The position numbers and the translations under genes were made by a program. Source: Akkermansiaceae bacterium UBA956 (GTDB lineage: Bacteria; Verrucomicrobiota; Verrucomicrobiia; Verrucomicrobiales; Akkermansiaceae). Taken from it: DNA of 64,000 nt. Under the pieces are notes generated by a model that ran no database searches, was not told the DNA's origin, and saw nothing but the letters and a program-made list of their open reading frames with translations. Below, in pieces: positions 34,002-43,150 of this stretch. Within the stretch, counting starts at the first letter, position 1; each line of letters begins with the position of its first letter. Location of the stretch: NCBI GenBank assembly GCA_002293145.1, contig DBCO01000007.1, positions 1 to 64,000 of the forward strand. The letters are read 5' to 3'.

Positions 34002-35060
34002 ATGCAGGATCATCCGCAAAACATTCTGGTTACAGGAGGTGCAGGCTTCATTGGCTCATCGCTGATTCGTTATTTGTTGGAAAAAACAACAGCTTTGGTG
34101 ATCAATCTGGATGCTCTCACTTATGCGGGGAATCTTGCATCATTGGCAGACATCGAGACTCATCCGAGCTATCGATTTGTGCATGGCGATATCAACGACG
34201 CGTCTCTTCTCGCAGATATTCTCGCAAAGCATCGTCCCAGCTTGATTATGCATCTTGCTGCCGAATCACACGTCGATCGATCGATCTCAGGCGCGGCGGA
34301 ATTCATTCGCACCAATGTCTGCGGCACCTATGTTTTGTTAGATGAATGCTTGCGTTTTTATCGTGCTCTCACAGTCTCGGAGAAAGAGCAGTTCCGCTTC
34401 GTTCACATTTCAACGGATGAAGTGCACGGCTCGTTAGAAAGGGAAGATGCTCCTTTTTCCGAAAGCACGCGCTATGCTCCGCGTTCGCCCTACTCCGCCA
34501 CCAAGGCCGCCTCAGATCATCTTGTACGTGCTTGGTACTACACCTACGGGCTACCTATCATCGTCAGCAATTGCTCGAACAATTACGGCCCACGGCATTA
34601 CCCAGAAAAACTCATCCCACTGGCGCTCATGAAAATGCTCCATGGTGAAAACATTCCACTTTATGGAAATGGGACACAGATTCGGGATTGGCTTCACGTC
34701 GATGACCATTGCGCGGCCCTCTGGGAAATCGCTTGCCGCGGTCGCATCGGCGAAAGTTACATCATCGGTAGTGGCCGCGAGATCTGCAATCGCGATCTGC
34801 TCCAGCTACTCTGCTCGATCATGGATGAACTGGCCCCTCGCGCCGATGCCGCATGTCACCAGGAGTCGATCGTATCCGTGACGGATCGCCCGGGCCACGA
34901 TGCTCGCTACGCGATCGATGCCACCAAGCTTCGTTCCGATCTCGCGTGGCAGCCTAACATTCCGCTAGAAGAAGGCCTGCGCACGACCGTTCGCTGGTAT
35001 CTCGATCACCGCGCTTGGTGGCAACCATTGTGGGAAAATCAAGTCGCGCGCGCTCTGTGA
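34002..35060 (+). CDS. rfbB: dTDP-glucose 4,6-dehydratase
   Basis: RfbB/RmlB removes water from dTDP-glucose to give dTDP-4-keto-6-deoxyglucose, the second step to dTDP-rhamnose and other 6-deoxysugars. The 352-residue protein has the Rossmann NILVTGGAGFIGSSLIRYLL, LAAESHVDRSI, HISTDEVHGSL (Thr-Asp-Glu catalytic; the usual Tyr after Val is His here), YSATKAASDHLVRAW with the Tyr-x3-Lys pair, and NCSNNYGPRHYPEKLIPL. Only this step of the pathway is present in the window. Confidence 0.93.
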   Translation: MQDHPQNILVTGGAGFIGSSLIRYLLEKTTALVINLDALTYAGNLASLADIETHPSYRFVHGDINDASLLADILAKHRPSLIMHLAAESHVDRSISGAAEFIRTNVCGTYVLLDECLRFYRALTVSEKEQFRFVHISTDEVHGSLEREDAPFSESTRYAPRSPYSATKAASDHLVRAWYYTYGLPIIVSNCSNNYGPRHYPEKLIPLALMKMLHGENIPLYGNGTQIRDWLHVDDHCAALWEIACRGRIGESYIIGSGREICNRDLLQLLCSIMDELAPRADAACHQESIVSVTDRPGHDARYAIDATKLRSDLAWQPNIPLEEGLRTTVRWYLDHRAWWQPLWENQVARAL

Positions 35061-35133
35061 CATTTTCGTCACGGAGCATGTCTCATCATTGTTGCCGACC
35101 TATGCAGGATGAAATGCGCCGTAGGCAAGCACT

Positions 35134-37050
35134 ATGCGAATCGACATCATTACCGACACTTTCGCCCCGGACATCAATGGCGTAGCTATGACCCTAGGCC
35201 AACTCAGCAAAGGGCTGTCCCAGCGCGGTCACAGTGTGAAAGTCCTCTGCTCCGGTGTGAAGTCATCGACGGGTGAAAACATCCGCGCCATGCGGCTACC
35301 CGGCTACAAAGAGGTTCGCATAGGCCTGCCCAGCCCCTTTGTGTTGCGCAAACGCTGGATCAAAAAACAACCAGACGTGATCTATGTTGCCACAGAAAGT
35401 CCGATGGGCGTATCCGCGGTTAGCGTTGCCAAAGCACTCGGTATTCCGGTCACCACGGGTTTTCACACCAATTTCCATCAATACATGGAGCAATACAATC
35501 TGCGCAGCCTGCAAAATGTTGCCACCAGCTATTTGCGCAATGTCCACAGCAAGGCCTTCACCACTTTTGCGCCAAGCCAAGAAGTGGTCGATTGGCTCAA
35601 GTCGGAAGGCATCGCTCACGCAAAATTGTTAGGACGCGGTGTCGATACCGAATTTTTTTCTCCAGCACATCGCGATGATGAACTGCGCTCCTCATGGGGT
35701 GCCGATGCCCAAGATCCGGTGTTCTTGATCGTCGGTCGCATGGCTGCCGAAAAAAACCTTCCGCTGGCACTCACTGCGATGGAAAAAATTTCTCACCTCC
35801 ACCCACGTGCTCGTTTCGTAGTCGTCGGCGATGGCCCCCTTCGCTCCGAGTGGCAACGCCACGATTGGATCCATCTCGCGGGTGTCCAGCGCGGCGATGA
35901 TCTTGCTCGACACTACGCTTCTGCTGACGTGCTACTATTTCCGAGCGAGACCGAAACCTTTGGCAACGTCGTTCTTGAGGGTATGGCCAGCGGATTGGTA
36001 GTTGTTGCCTACGATTACGCAGCAGCTGCGCACCACATCATCCATGGCGAAAATGGGCTCAAGGCCCCCAAAGGCGATGCTGAGGCGTGGACTGCGTGCG
36101 CCATGCAAGCGATTGAAGTTGCAGCCCAACTTTCTCTTCGCGAGGCCGCGCGTGATGCGACTAATGGCGTTTCTTGGTCAGGCATTGTCCGCGAATTCGA
36201 GTCGGCTCTTGCCGATGCCGCTCGCCACCGCAAGCCCTTTCTCGATGAGCAAGGCATGAAGCGCAAACCCGAAAAACTTCCCTTTCGCACGGTTTTCATG
36301 TCCGATATTCACCTTGGCACGCTCGAGAGCAAAGCCGATGAAGTGGTGAGTTTCCTCAATCATCTCCGCTGCGAAAAACTTGTGCTCAATGGGGACATTA
36401 TCGATGGTTGGGCGCTGCGTCGTGGAAGCCGTTGGCAAAATCGCCACAGCCGCGTGATCCGCACGGTGCTGAAAAAAATGGAAAAAGAAAACACCGAGGT
36501 TATTTACTTGCGCGGCAATCACGACGACATCCTCGAACGATTTCTCCCACTTACTTTCGGAGCGATCCGCATTGTAAAAGAGCACCTCCACAACACATTG
36601 GATGGGAAAAAATACCTCGTCATCCACGGCGATGGTTTCGATAGCGTCGCCACCAATCACCGCTGGCTTGCCATGCTTGGTGCCTTCGGCTATGACTCAT
36701 TGCTCGCCATCAATCGCGTTTACAACAAATGGCGATCGATCCGTGGAAAAGAGTATTTCTCCATCAGCAAAGCCATCAAAGGCAAGGTCAAGTCTGCGGT
36801 TACCTTCGTCGATCGCTACGAAGAGCAGTTGCAAAAACTCGCTCATCATCGCGAATGTGACGGTATCATCTGCGGACACATTCATACCCCGGCCGATAAA
36901 ACTATCGGTGATGTGCATTACCTCAATTCCGGTGATTGGGTCGAAAGCCTCACCGCCATCGTCGAGCACCACGATGGCCGCCTAGAGCTGATCACCTATC
37001 CCGAATTCATGAAGCGGGTTGCCGAGAATATGACTAGCTTAGACGATTGA
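35134..37050 (+). CDS. GT4 glycosyltransferase fused to LpxH-like metallophosphoesterase
   Basis: A 638-residue fusion. Residues 1-385 are a GT-B, family-4 glycosyltransferase: DTFAPDINGVAMTLGQLSKG at the N-terminus, TGFHTNFHQYMEQYN, and the donor site FPSETETFGNVVLEGMASGL, as in mannosyl/diacylglycerol glycosyltransferases. Residues ~389-638 are a calcineurin-like phosphoesterase of the UDP-2,3-diacylglucosamine hydrolase type: MSDIHLG, NGDIIDGW, RGNHDD, HGDGFD and CGHIHTP supply the metal ligands. A joined transferase and phosphoesterase suggests two steps of envelope lipid or glycolipid synthesis. No signal or membrane segment. The linker (370-388) shows no break. Confidence 0.85.
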   Translation: MRIDIITDTFAPDINGVAMTLGQLSKGLSQRGHSVKVLCSGVKSSTGENIRAMRLPGYKEVRIGLPSPFVLRKRWIKKQPDVIYVATESPMGVSAVSVAKALGIPVTTGFHTNFHQYMEQYNLRSLQNVATSYLRNVHSKAFTTFAPSQEVVDWLKSEGIAHAKLLGRGVDTEFFSPAHRDDELRSSWGADAQDPVFLIVGRMAAEKNLPLALTAMEKISHLHPRARFVVVGDGPLRSEWQRHDWIHLAGVQRGDDLARHYASADVLLFPSETETFGNVVLEGMASGLVVVAYDYAAAAHHIIHGENGLKAPKGDAEAWTACAMQAIEVAAQLSLREAARDATNGVSWSGIVREFESALADAARHRKPFLDEQGMKRKPEKLPFRTVFMSDIHLGTLESKADEVVSFLNHLRCEKLVLNGDIIDGWALRRGSRWQNRHSRVIRTVLKKMEKENTEVIYLRGNHDDILERFLPLTFGAIRIVKEHLHNTLDGKKYLVIHGDGFDSVATNHRWLAMLGAFGYDSLLAINRVYNKWRSIRGKEYFSISKAIKGKVKSAVTFVDRYEEQLQKLAHHRECDGIICGHIHTPADKTIGDVHYLNSGDWVESLTAIVEHHDGRLELITYPEFMKRVAENMTSLDD

Positions 37051-37116
37051 GCAGCTGGGCGAGATTCAGAAAATCAGACGATTTGTCTTTCCCGCTCCGC
37101 TTTTCTCGAACAAGCT

Positions 37117-39237
37117 ATGTCTATGCGCGCGCTCATTTTCGGTCTCGTTACCACACTTTTGGCCCAAGCTCAAATCCCCGGCATTCCCGCTGTGCCAGGG
37201 TTGAGCTCAGAGCCTAAAAATCCCGATGCCTCTACCTACGCGCTCCTAAGCGAGGTGAAATCGATCGCTCCCGGGCAAAAATTTTCCGTCGCTCTTGCCC
37301 TCACGCACCAAGAAGGTTGGCACTCTTACTACAAAAATCCTGGCGGCATCGAGGATAGCCCGAGCATCACCTGGAAATTGCCCGCAGGATTCCAAGCAGG
37401 TGAGATGCAGTGGCCTACGCCTCACGTCGCCGATCCTGCGTTTCAGATGGATGAAGCGAATCCTGAAAAAGCCTACACCTACTCGAACAGCGATGGCTTT
37501 TTCATCACCGAGATCACCGCGCCTGCCGATCTCAAAGTGGGCAGCACAGTAACTATAATCGCCGTTGCCAAGTGGCAGATATGCAAAGAATCATGCGTTA
37601 ACGAAAAGGCTGTTATCTCGTTAGAATTGCCCGTAGCGGCGGCTGCTGAAATCGACCCCACCCATCAAGACGCGTTTACGAAAGGACGAGCCGATCAGCC
37701 CAAAGCCTCGGATCTCACTTTTGAAATCCATAAGTCCTCCGGCTCACTGCAATTGCTCATCAGCGGTGCGCAAGCAATGACCAATACTCATTTCATCTCA
37801 GATCATAAAATGATCATGCCAAGCGCTAACATGAACGCACGTGCCGAAGGCGATGTCTTTCTCATCGATCTCAAAACACGCAAAGAATTGTTCAGTGGCG
37901 AGACCATTCAGCCTAGCGAAAACCTTTCGGGCATTCTCACATTTTCGGATTCTAGTGGTAAACGCTCGGTGCGCGTGCCATCCACAGCCATCGTCAAAGC
38001 ACCCGCACCACCACTTGCTTTCGCAAAATTTCTTCCTGTTTTGTTAGGGATGTTTTTCGGCGGCTTGATTCTCAATTTGATGCCATGCGTGTTTCCGGTG
38101 ATTGGCATCAAGATCCTCGGCTTCGTGCAGCAGGCAGGTCAAGATAAGAAAAAAATCATTCTTCACGGCGTGTTGTTCACACTCGGTGTGCTTGTGAGTT
38201 TCTGGATTCTCAGCGGCATTCTTTTCGCGGCGCGCCAAGCAGCAGGAGGCGAGGAATTCGGTTGGGGCTATCAATTGCAAAACAAATGGGTCGTGCTCGG
38301 CCTCATGATGCTGATGTTCATCATGGCCTTGAATCTTTTCGGTGTGTTCGAAATCGGAACTTCAGCCACCAGCGTCGGTGGCAATTTGCAAAACAAACAA
38401 GGTCTCAGCGGTAGTTTCTTCTCAGGCTTCCTTGCCACCATGGTTGCCACTCCATGCTCGGGTCCATTTCTGGGGGCCGCCATCGGTGCAGCCATCGTAT
38501 TGCCGCCGGTGCAGTTTTTTACTGCCTTCACGGTCATGGCGCTCGGGCTCTCGGTGCCATATCTGCTGATGTCGATCTTCCCGAAGTTGGTCGATTACTT
38601 GCCGCGCCCCGGCGCCTGGATGGAAACGTTCAAGCAAGGAATGTCGTTTTTGCTTTTTGCCACAACAGGTTACTTGCTTTGGATTTATGCTGGCATCATC
38701 GACTTGGATCATGCGCTTAAGCCGATTCTCGGGCTCTCGATTGTTGCGCTCGCCTGTTGGATTTATGGACGATGGACGGGTTACGCCAAGCCGAAGAAAA
38801 CCCGCCTGATCGCCTCAGTTCTCGCCCTTGCGCTTCTAGTTTTTGGCATTTTCTTCTCGGGCCACATCAAGCAAGGCGTTACTTGGGAAACATGGTCAGA
38901 AGAACGTGTTGAGGAATTGTTAGAAGAAGATACTCCAGTTTTCGTGGACTTCACTGCTAAGTGGTGTGCGTTGTGCCAAGTGAACAAAGGCAATGCCTAT
39001 AGCGACGAGGTGGTGCAGTTGATGAAGGAGCGCGGCATTGTTGCATTGAAAGCTGATAAAACCAAAGCAGATCCGAAGATCGAAGCAGCTCTCGATGAAC
39101 TCGGGCGCACTGCCATTCCTGTCAACGTGCTCTATGTTCCCGGCAAGGATTTGATCATTACGCCCGAAGTTCTCACCAGTGATTACTTGCTCAAACTTTT
39201 CCGAGAAAACACTGAGGAGAGTAAAGTAGAAAAGTAA
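37117..39237 (+). CDS. DsbD-family protein-disulfide reductase
   Basis: This 706-residue membrane protein has the three DsbD parts. After a signal (MSMRALIFGLVTTLLAQAQ) a periplasmic immunoglobulin-like domain (~30-290) includes ICKESCVNE, a Cys pair region. The central transmembrane domain (~305-580) has the conserved LMPCVFPVIGIKIL and MVATPCSGPFLGAAIGAAIV, the two redox cysteines. The C-terminal thioredoxin domain (~590-700) carries TAKWCALCQVNK. It moves reducing power from cytoplasmic thioredoxin to exported proteins. All expected cysteines are present. Confidence 0.88.
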   Translation: MSMRALIFGLVTTLLAQAQIPGIPAVPGLSSEPKNPDASTYALLSEVKSIAPGQKFSVALALTHQEGWHSYYKNPGGIEDSPSITWKLPAGFQAGEMQWPTPHVADPAFQMDEANPEKAYTYSNSDGFFITEITAPADLKVGSTVTIIAVAKWQICKESCVNEKAVISLELPVAAAAEIDPTHQDAFTKGRADQPKASDLTFEIHKSSGSLQLLISGAQAMTNTHFISDHKMIMPSANMNARAEGDVFLIDLKTRKELFSGETIQPSENLSGILTFSDSSGKRSVRVPSTAIVKAPAPPLAFAKFLPVLLGMFFGGLILNLMPCVFPVIGIKILGFVQQAGQDKKKIILHGVLFTLGVLVSFWILSGILFAARQAAGGEEFGWGYQLQNKWVVLGLMMLMFIMALNLFGVFEIGTSATSVGGNLQNKQGLSGSFFSGFLATMVATPCSGPFLGAAIGAAIVLPPVQFFTAFTVMALGLSVPYLLMSIFPKLVDYLPRPGAWMETFKQGMSFLLFATTGYLLWIYAGIIDLDHALKPILGLSIVALACWIYGRWTGYAKPKKTRLIASVLALALLVFGIFFSGHIKQGVTWETWSEERVEELLEEDTPVFVDFTAKWCALCQVNKGNAYSDEVVQLMKERGIVALKADKTKADPKIEAALDELGRTAIPVNVLYVPGKDLIITPEVLTSDYLLKLFRENTEESKVEK

Positions 39238-39427
39238 CAACTGAGTGGTTGTAGCTTTTTTCTCACAGAATATCAGAATTTTGTTTGGATGAATTGGTCA
39301 TTCTCAAAATGAAATTCTGAAAATTCTGTCAAAACCTTCCCCAATGTCTCATGGACTGACTTTACTCGACAGTTCACTTGTTGATTTTTCCATGGAAGAT
39401 TATCCGATAGCACACCGTAATCAACCG

Positions 39428-40102
39428 ATGATGAAACGTTCACTACTTTTTCTTGCTCCTCTCCTGATCGCAAATCTTCTTCACGGCCAAGCGACTCCTC
39501 TTTTTGATGGCAAGTCGATGTCGGGTTGGTATGTATTTCTCAAAGACGGTGGAAAAAATCCCGCCAATCAGACCGAAGTCAGCATTAGTGATTCCAGCTT
39601 TCATTTTGCTGGCAAATCAATCGGCTATTTATCCACCGAAAAAGAATACGGCGACTACAAATTGACCCTCAGTTATCGTTGGGCCGATACCACAAAGTCC
39701 GACACGAAGCGCAATTCGGGATTGATCTATCACGCCATCGGCGAGGATCGCATGTGGTGCAATGGCATGGAATTTCAGATGCAACAAGACGACGCAGGCG
39801 ATCTCTGGTTGATCCCCGGCACCGCAGCGAACGCTCGTATCAATGTCGATGCCAAAGAAATTGGCGGCACGCAACGTGGCGAGCGTGTGCTCAAGCGCGA
39901 GGCAAACGAAAAGCCGTTAGGCGAATGGAACACCTTGGTGCTCATCTGCAAGGGCAACACGTTCGAGCATTGGGTCAACGGCAAAAAAGTTCTCTACGGG
40001 ACGGTCGTGGATCGCGAAAAAGGACGCATCCAGTTTCAAGCCGAGGGCCATGAAGTTTGGATCAAGGACATCAACATCGAAGACCTTGCGAGCGCTAAAT
40101 AA
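39428..40102 (+). CDS. Exported DUF1080 (3-keto-disaccharide hydrolase-like) protein
   Basis: From ATG 39428 the product is 224 residues with a signal peptide (MMKRSLLFLAPLLIANLLHG). The mature part is the DUF1080/LamG-like sandwich very common in Verrucomicrobia and Planctomycetes: PLFDGKSMSGWYVFLKDGGK, KRNSGLIYHAIGED, and GMEFQMQQDDAGDLWLIPG. Some relatives hydrolyse 3-keto-glycosides. An upstream in-frame ATG at 39344 would add 28 residues before the signal, so it is rejected. Confidence 0.8.
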   Translation: MMKRSLLFLAPLLIANLLHGQATPLFDGKSMSGWYVFLKDGGKNPANQTEVSISDSSFHFAGKSIGYLSTEKEYGDYKLTLSYRWADTTKSDTKRNSGLIYHAIGEDRMWCNGMEFQMQQDDAGDLWLIPGTAANARINVDAKEIGGTQRGERVLKREANEKPLGEWNTLVLICKGNTFEHWVNGKKVLYGTVVDREKGRIQFQAEGHEVWIKDINIEDLASAK

Positions 40103-40453
40103 TTTGTGTCGCTGAGCGAAGAAATCAATTTTTTGTTCTGTGTGTGCTACCCTTTGAGCACCAGACCTGGCCACCTGCGATCATGGCCAGCATGAGCAAT
40201 AGATGACTGTTTTTTCGAGTTCATCAAAACTGAATCCGACTGAGGATTTCGATGATGACGACCAAGAGTCCGATGATCGTCAACCACCACGCCCACTTGG
40301 CATTCGTATCAATGATATTTGCACAACGACGGAGTTCTTGAATTCACTAGGCTGTGACTCAAAAAGTAAATCTTCATAAAAAACATCCCCGCCTGTGGTG
40401 GGGCGGGGATGAGTGTTTGATATTACTAAGCGTTATGAATAGCGCTGTTCGGA
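40103..40453. other. Intergenic region with a decayed minus-strand membrane-peptide frame
   Basis: Apart from the ahcY terminator, the minus strand from about 40343 to 40224 reads CANIIDTNAKWAWWLTIIGL and then LVVIIEILSRIQF and stops, a hydrophobic segment with no start codon in frame. It looks like the tail of a lost membrane protein. Confidence 0.3.
40378..40410 (-). terminator. Terminator of ahcY
   Basis: A 9-bp GC-rich stem (ATCCCCGCC at 40385-40393 with GGCGGGGAT at 40402-40410) is followed on the minus strand by six T (40383-40378). It lies 44 bases after the ahcY stop. Confidence 0.85.
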
Positions 40454-41860
40454 TCAATAGCGATAGTGATCTGCTTTGAAGGGGCCTTCGGCGGAGACGC
40501 CAATGTAGTCGGCTTGATCGGGGGTCAGCTTGGTGAGCTTGGCGCCGATTTTTGCAAGGTGCAGGCGGGCTACTTCTTCGTCGAGGTGTTTCGGCAACAC
40601 GGTGACTTGGCCAGGCTTGTAGCTGTCTTTGTTTTTCCAAAGATCAATTTGTGCCAGCGTTTGGTTGGTGAAGCTGTTGCTCATCACGAACGATGGGTGA
40701 CCTGTGGCGCAACCGAGGTTGACGAGACGACCTTCGGCAAGCATGTAAATGCAGTTGCCTGCGGGGAAGGTGTAGCGATCAACTTGTGGCTTGATGTTCA
40801 GCTTGGCAACGCCGGGGGCGGTGTCGAGCTTGTCGATCTGGATCTCGTTGTCGAAGTGGCCGATGTTACAAACGATGGCTTGGTCCTTCATTTTTTCCAT
40901 GTGCTCGAGACGGATGATGTCTTTGTTGCCGGTGGTGGTAACGTAGATATCGCCCCAGCCAAGGGTGTCCTCGACGGTGAGAACGCGGAAGCCTTCCATG
41001 GCGGCTTGCAGAGCACAAATCGGATCGACTTCGGTGACGACAACTTGCGCACCTTGGCCACGAAGGGCTTGGGCGCAGCCTTTGCCGACATCGCCGTAGC
41101 CGCAAACGACTCCGACTTTGCCGGAGATCATGACGTCAGTGGCACGCTTGATGCCATCGACCAAGGACTCGCGGCAACCGTAGAGGTTATCGAACTTCGA
41201 TTTGGTGACGGAGTCATTGACGTTGATGGCGGGAACCAGCAAGGTGCCGGCTTTGGCCATTTGATAAAGACGATGCACGCCAGTGGTGGTTTCTTCGGAA
41301 ACACCTTTCCACTCTTTGACGATTTCGTGGAAGATGCCTGGTTGATCGGCGTGGATGGTTTTGAGCAGGTCTTTGATGACTTGCTCCTCGTGGCTGCCCG
41401 AAGGGGTGGTGATCCAGTCGGAACCATTTTCGAGTTCGTAGCCTTTGTGGATCAGCAAGGTCGCATCGCCACCGTCATCGACGATCAGCTGAGGACCAAG
41501 GCCTTGAGGATTGACGAGGGCTTTCCAAGTGCACCACCAATATTCTTCCAGGGTCTCACCTTTCCAGGCGTAGACAGGAATGCTGCGTGCGGCAATGGCA
41601 GCAGCAGCGTGATCCTGTGTGGAGAAAATATTGCAGCTCACCCAGCGCACTTCCGCGCCGAGGTCGACAAGGGTTTCGATGAGCACAGCGGTCTGGATCG
41701 TCATGTGCAGAGAGCCCATGATGCGGACGCCTTGCAATGGTTTTTCCGTGCCGTATTTTTCGCGGGTTGCCATCAGGCCGGGCATTTCGTGCTCGGCGAT
41801 GTCGATTTCTTTTCTTCCGAAGTCGGCTAGGCCGATGTCGCGTACTTTGTAGTCGGTCAT
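40454..41860 (-). CDS. ahcY: Adenosylhomocysteinase
   Basis: AhcY splits S-adenosylhomocysteine to homocysteine and adenosine, relieving inhibition of methyltransferases. The 468-residue, NAD-dependent enzyme shows the N-terminal DIGLADFGRKEIDIAEHEMP, GSLHMTIQTAVLIETL, the NAD-binding GKVGVVCGYGDVGKGCAQAL and, at the C-terminus, KADHYRY. It follows metK by 64 bases on the same strand, forming a SAM-cycle unit. A palindromic hairpin lies between the two genes. A 454-residue open frame opposite this gene is only its antisense shadow. Confidence 0.97.
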   Translation of the reverse strand: MTDYKVRDIGLADFGRKEIDIAEHEMPGLMATREKYGTEKPLQGVRIMGSLHMTIQTAVLIETLVDLGAEVRWVSCNIFSTQDHAAAAIAARSIPVYAWKGETLEEYWWCTWKALVNPQGLGPQLIVDDGGDATLLIHKGYELENGSDWITTPSGSHEEQVIKDLLKTIHADQPGIFHEIVKEWKGVSEETTTGVHRLYQMAKAGTLLVPAINVNDSVTKSKFDNLYGCRESLVDGIKRATDVMISGKVGVVCGYGDVGKGCAQALRGQGAQVVVTEVDPICALQAAMEGFRVLTVEDTLGWGDIYVTTTGNKDIIRLEHMEKMKDQAIVCNIGHFDNEIQIDKLDTAPGVAKLNIKPQVDRYTFPAGNCIYMLAEGRLVNLGCATGHPSFVMSNSFTNQTLAQIDLWKNKDSYKPGQVTVLPKHLDEEVARLHLAKIGAKLTKLTPDQADYIGVSAEGPFKADHYRY

Positions 41861-41888
41861 ATTGTATTTGTGTTAAAGTTTGATTGGA

Positions 41889-41911
41889 TCAGTCGGATTT
41901 GACTGATCAGT
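41889..41911 (-). promoter_or_regulatory. Hairpin/palindrome between metK and ahcY
   Basis: GATCAGTC and GACTGATC form an 8-bp inverted repeat with a 6-base loop, and the right arm is part of the 10-bp palindrome ACTGATCAGT. It is not followed by a T run and does not look like a SAH riboswitch. It could be a regulator site or an mRNA structure; inferred. Confidence 0.35.
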
Positions 41912-41924
41912 TGAATCGGTCAGA

Positions 41925-43094
41925 TCATTTGATGGCTTTGATGAGAGCCTCTACTTTATCTGTGCGCTCCCATGTGAGGTCGCTGTCGGTTTTGCCGAAG
42001 TGACCGTAGTTGGTGGACTTGGAGTAGATGGGGCGGAGCAGGTCGAGTTGCTTGATGATGTCGGCAGGCTTGAAGGAGAAAACTTTCAGCACGGCGGCGA
42101 GGATCGCGGCATCGGAGTGATTGCCGGTACCGAAGGTATCGATGTGCACGCTGACGGGAAGCGGGTGACCAATGGCGTAGGCAAATTGGATTTCGCACTT
42201 ATCGGCGAGGCCTGCGGCGACGACGTTTTTCGCAACCCAGCGGCCCATGTATGCGGCGGAGCGGTCGACTTTCGATGGGTCCTTTCCGGAGAAAGCTCCA
42301 CCACCGTGGCGGCCCATGCCACCGTAGGTATCGACGATGATTTTGCGACCAGTAAGACCACTGTCACCCTGTGGGCCGCCAATGACGAACTTGCCGGTGG
42401 GATTGATCAAATATTCTGTCTTCTTGGTCAGCATCTTCTTCGGCAACACACGCTTGATGAGCTCGATGCAGAATTTTTCGATTTCGGGATGCTCGACAGA
42501 TGCAGCATGCTGGGTGGAGATCACGACATTGACGATACGAGTGGGCTTGCCGTTGACGTATTCCACGGAAACTTGGCTCTTGGCATCGGGGCGCAGCCAT
42601 TTGGCCAACTTGCCAGCTTTGCGAACTTTGGTCAACTCACGACCTAACAAGTGAGCATACATCACCGGAGCAGGCATCAGCTCTTTGGTCTCGTTTGAAG
42701 CATAGCCGAACATGATGCCTTGGTCGCCAGCGCCTTGCTCGGCGTGTTTTTTGCCCCTAGCTTTTTTGGCATCCACTCCTTGAGCGATGTCGGGTGATTG
42801 ACCCGTGAGGTAGTTGTTGATGAACAATGTATCAGCATGGAAAATGTCATCGTTGTTGGTGTAACCGATGCCGCGGACGGCGTCGCGTATGACTTTTTCA
42901 TAGTCCACCTTGGCATTCGTGGTGATCTCACCGCCGACGACGACGATGTTTGATTTCACAAAGGTCTCACAGGCCACACGGCTGGTCTTGTCTTGCGCAA
43001 GGCAAGCATCGAGGATGGCATCAGAAATGGTATCTGCTACTTTGTCTGGATGACCTTCGCCTACCGACTCGGAGGAAAAAATGTATGTGCTCAT
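41925..43094 (-). CDS. metK: S-adenosylmethionine synthetase
   Basis: MetK makes SAM from methionine and ATP. The 389-residue protein carries the start FSSESVGEGHPDKVADTISD, the GAGDQGIMFGYA hexapeptide, and GGGAFSGKDPSKVDRSAAYM, the P-loop-like block. Length is normal. It is the first gene of the metK-ahcY unit and diverges from the regulator gene with 56 bases between. Confidence 0.97.
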   Translation of the reverse strand: MSTYIFSSESVGEGHPDKVADTISDAILDACLAQDKTSRVACETFVKSNIVVVGGEITTNAKVDYEKVIRDAVRGIGYTNNDDIFHADTLFINNYLTGQSPDIAQGVDAKKARGKKHAEQGAGDQGIMFGYASNETKELMPAPVMYAHLLGRELTKVRKAGKLAKWLRPDAKSQVSVEYVNGKPTRIVNVVISTQHAASVEHPEIEKFCIELIKRVLPKKMLTKKTEYLINPTGKFVIGGPQGDSGLTGRKIIVDTYGGMGRHGGGAFSGKDPSKVDRSAAYMGRWVAKNVVAAGLADKCEIQFAYAIGHPLPVSVHIDTFGTGNHSDAAILAAVLKVFSFKPADIIKQLDLLRPIYSKSTNYGHFGKTDSDLTWERTDKVEALIKAIK

Positions 43095-43150
43095 AATTTT
43101 GTTATTTTCGTATCGTCAAATCGCGATGCGTTGATACAATCATTCCGAAG
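43095..43150. promoter_or_regulatory. Shared control region of metK and the ArsR-methyltransferase gene
   Basis: Only 56 bases separate the two starts. They contain GTATCGTCAA and GCGTTGATAC around the palindrome ATCGCGAT; TCAA and TTGA are oppositely arranged 11 bases apart. This is a reasonable operator for the divergent regulator, but no consensus was checked. Confidence 0.4.

Noticed and set aside
16075..37629. A shared 14-mer between 16075 and 37616
   Set aside because: A match of that length is expected by chance in 64 kb, and the second site is inside the dsbD-like coding sequence.
40466..41830. Plus-strand open frame of 454 codons
   Set aside because: It is the antisense shadow of ahcY, caused by codon bias.
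41861..41924. SAH riboswitch upstream of ahcY
   Set aside because: Only a simple hairpin is present; I do not see the conserved GC-rich pseudoknot elements expected for that class.
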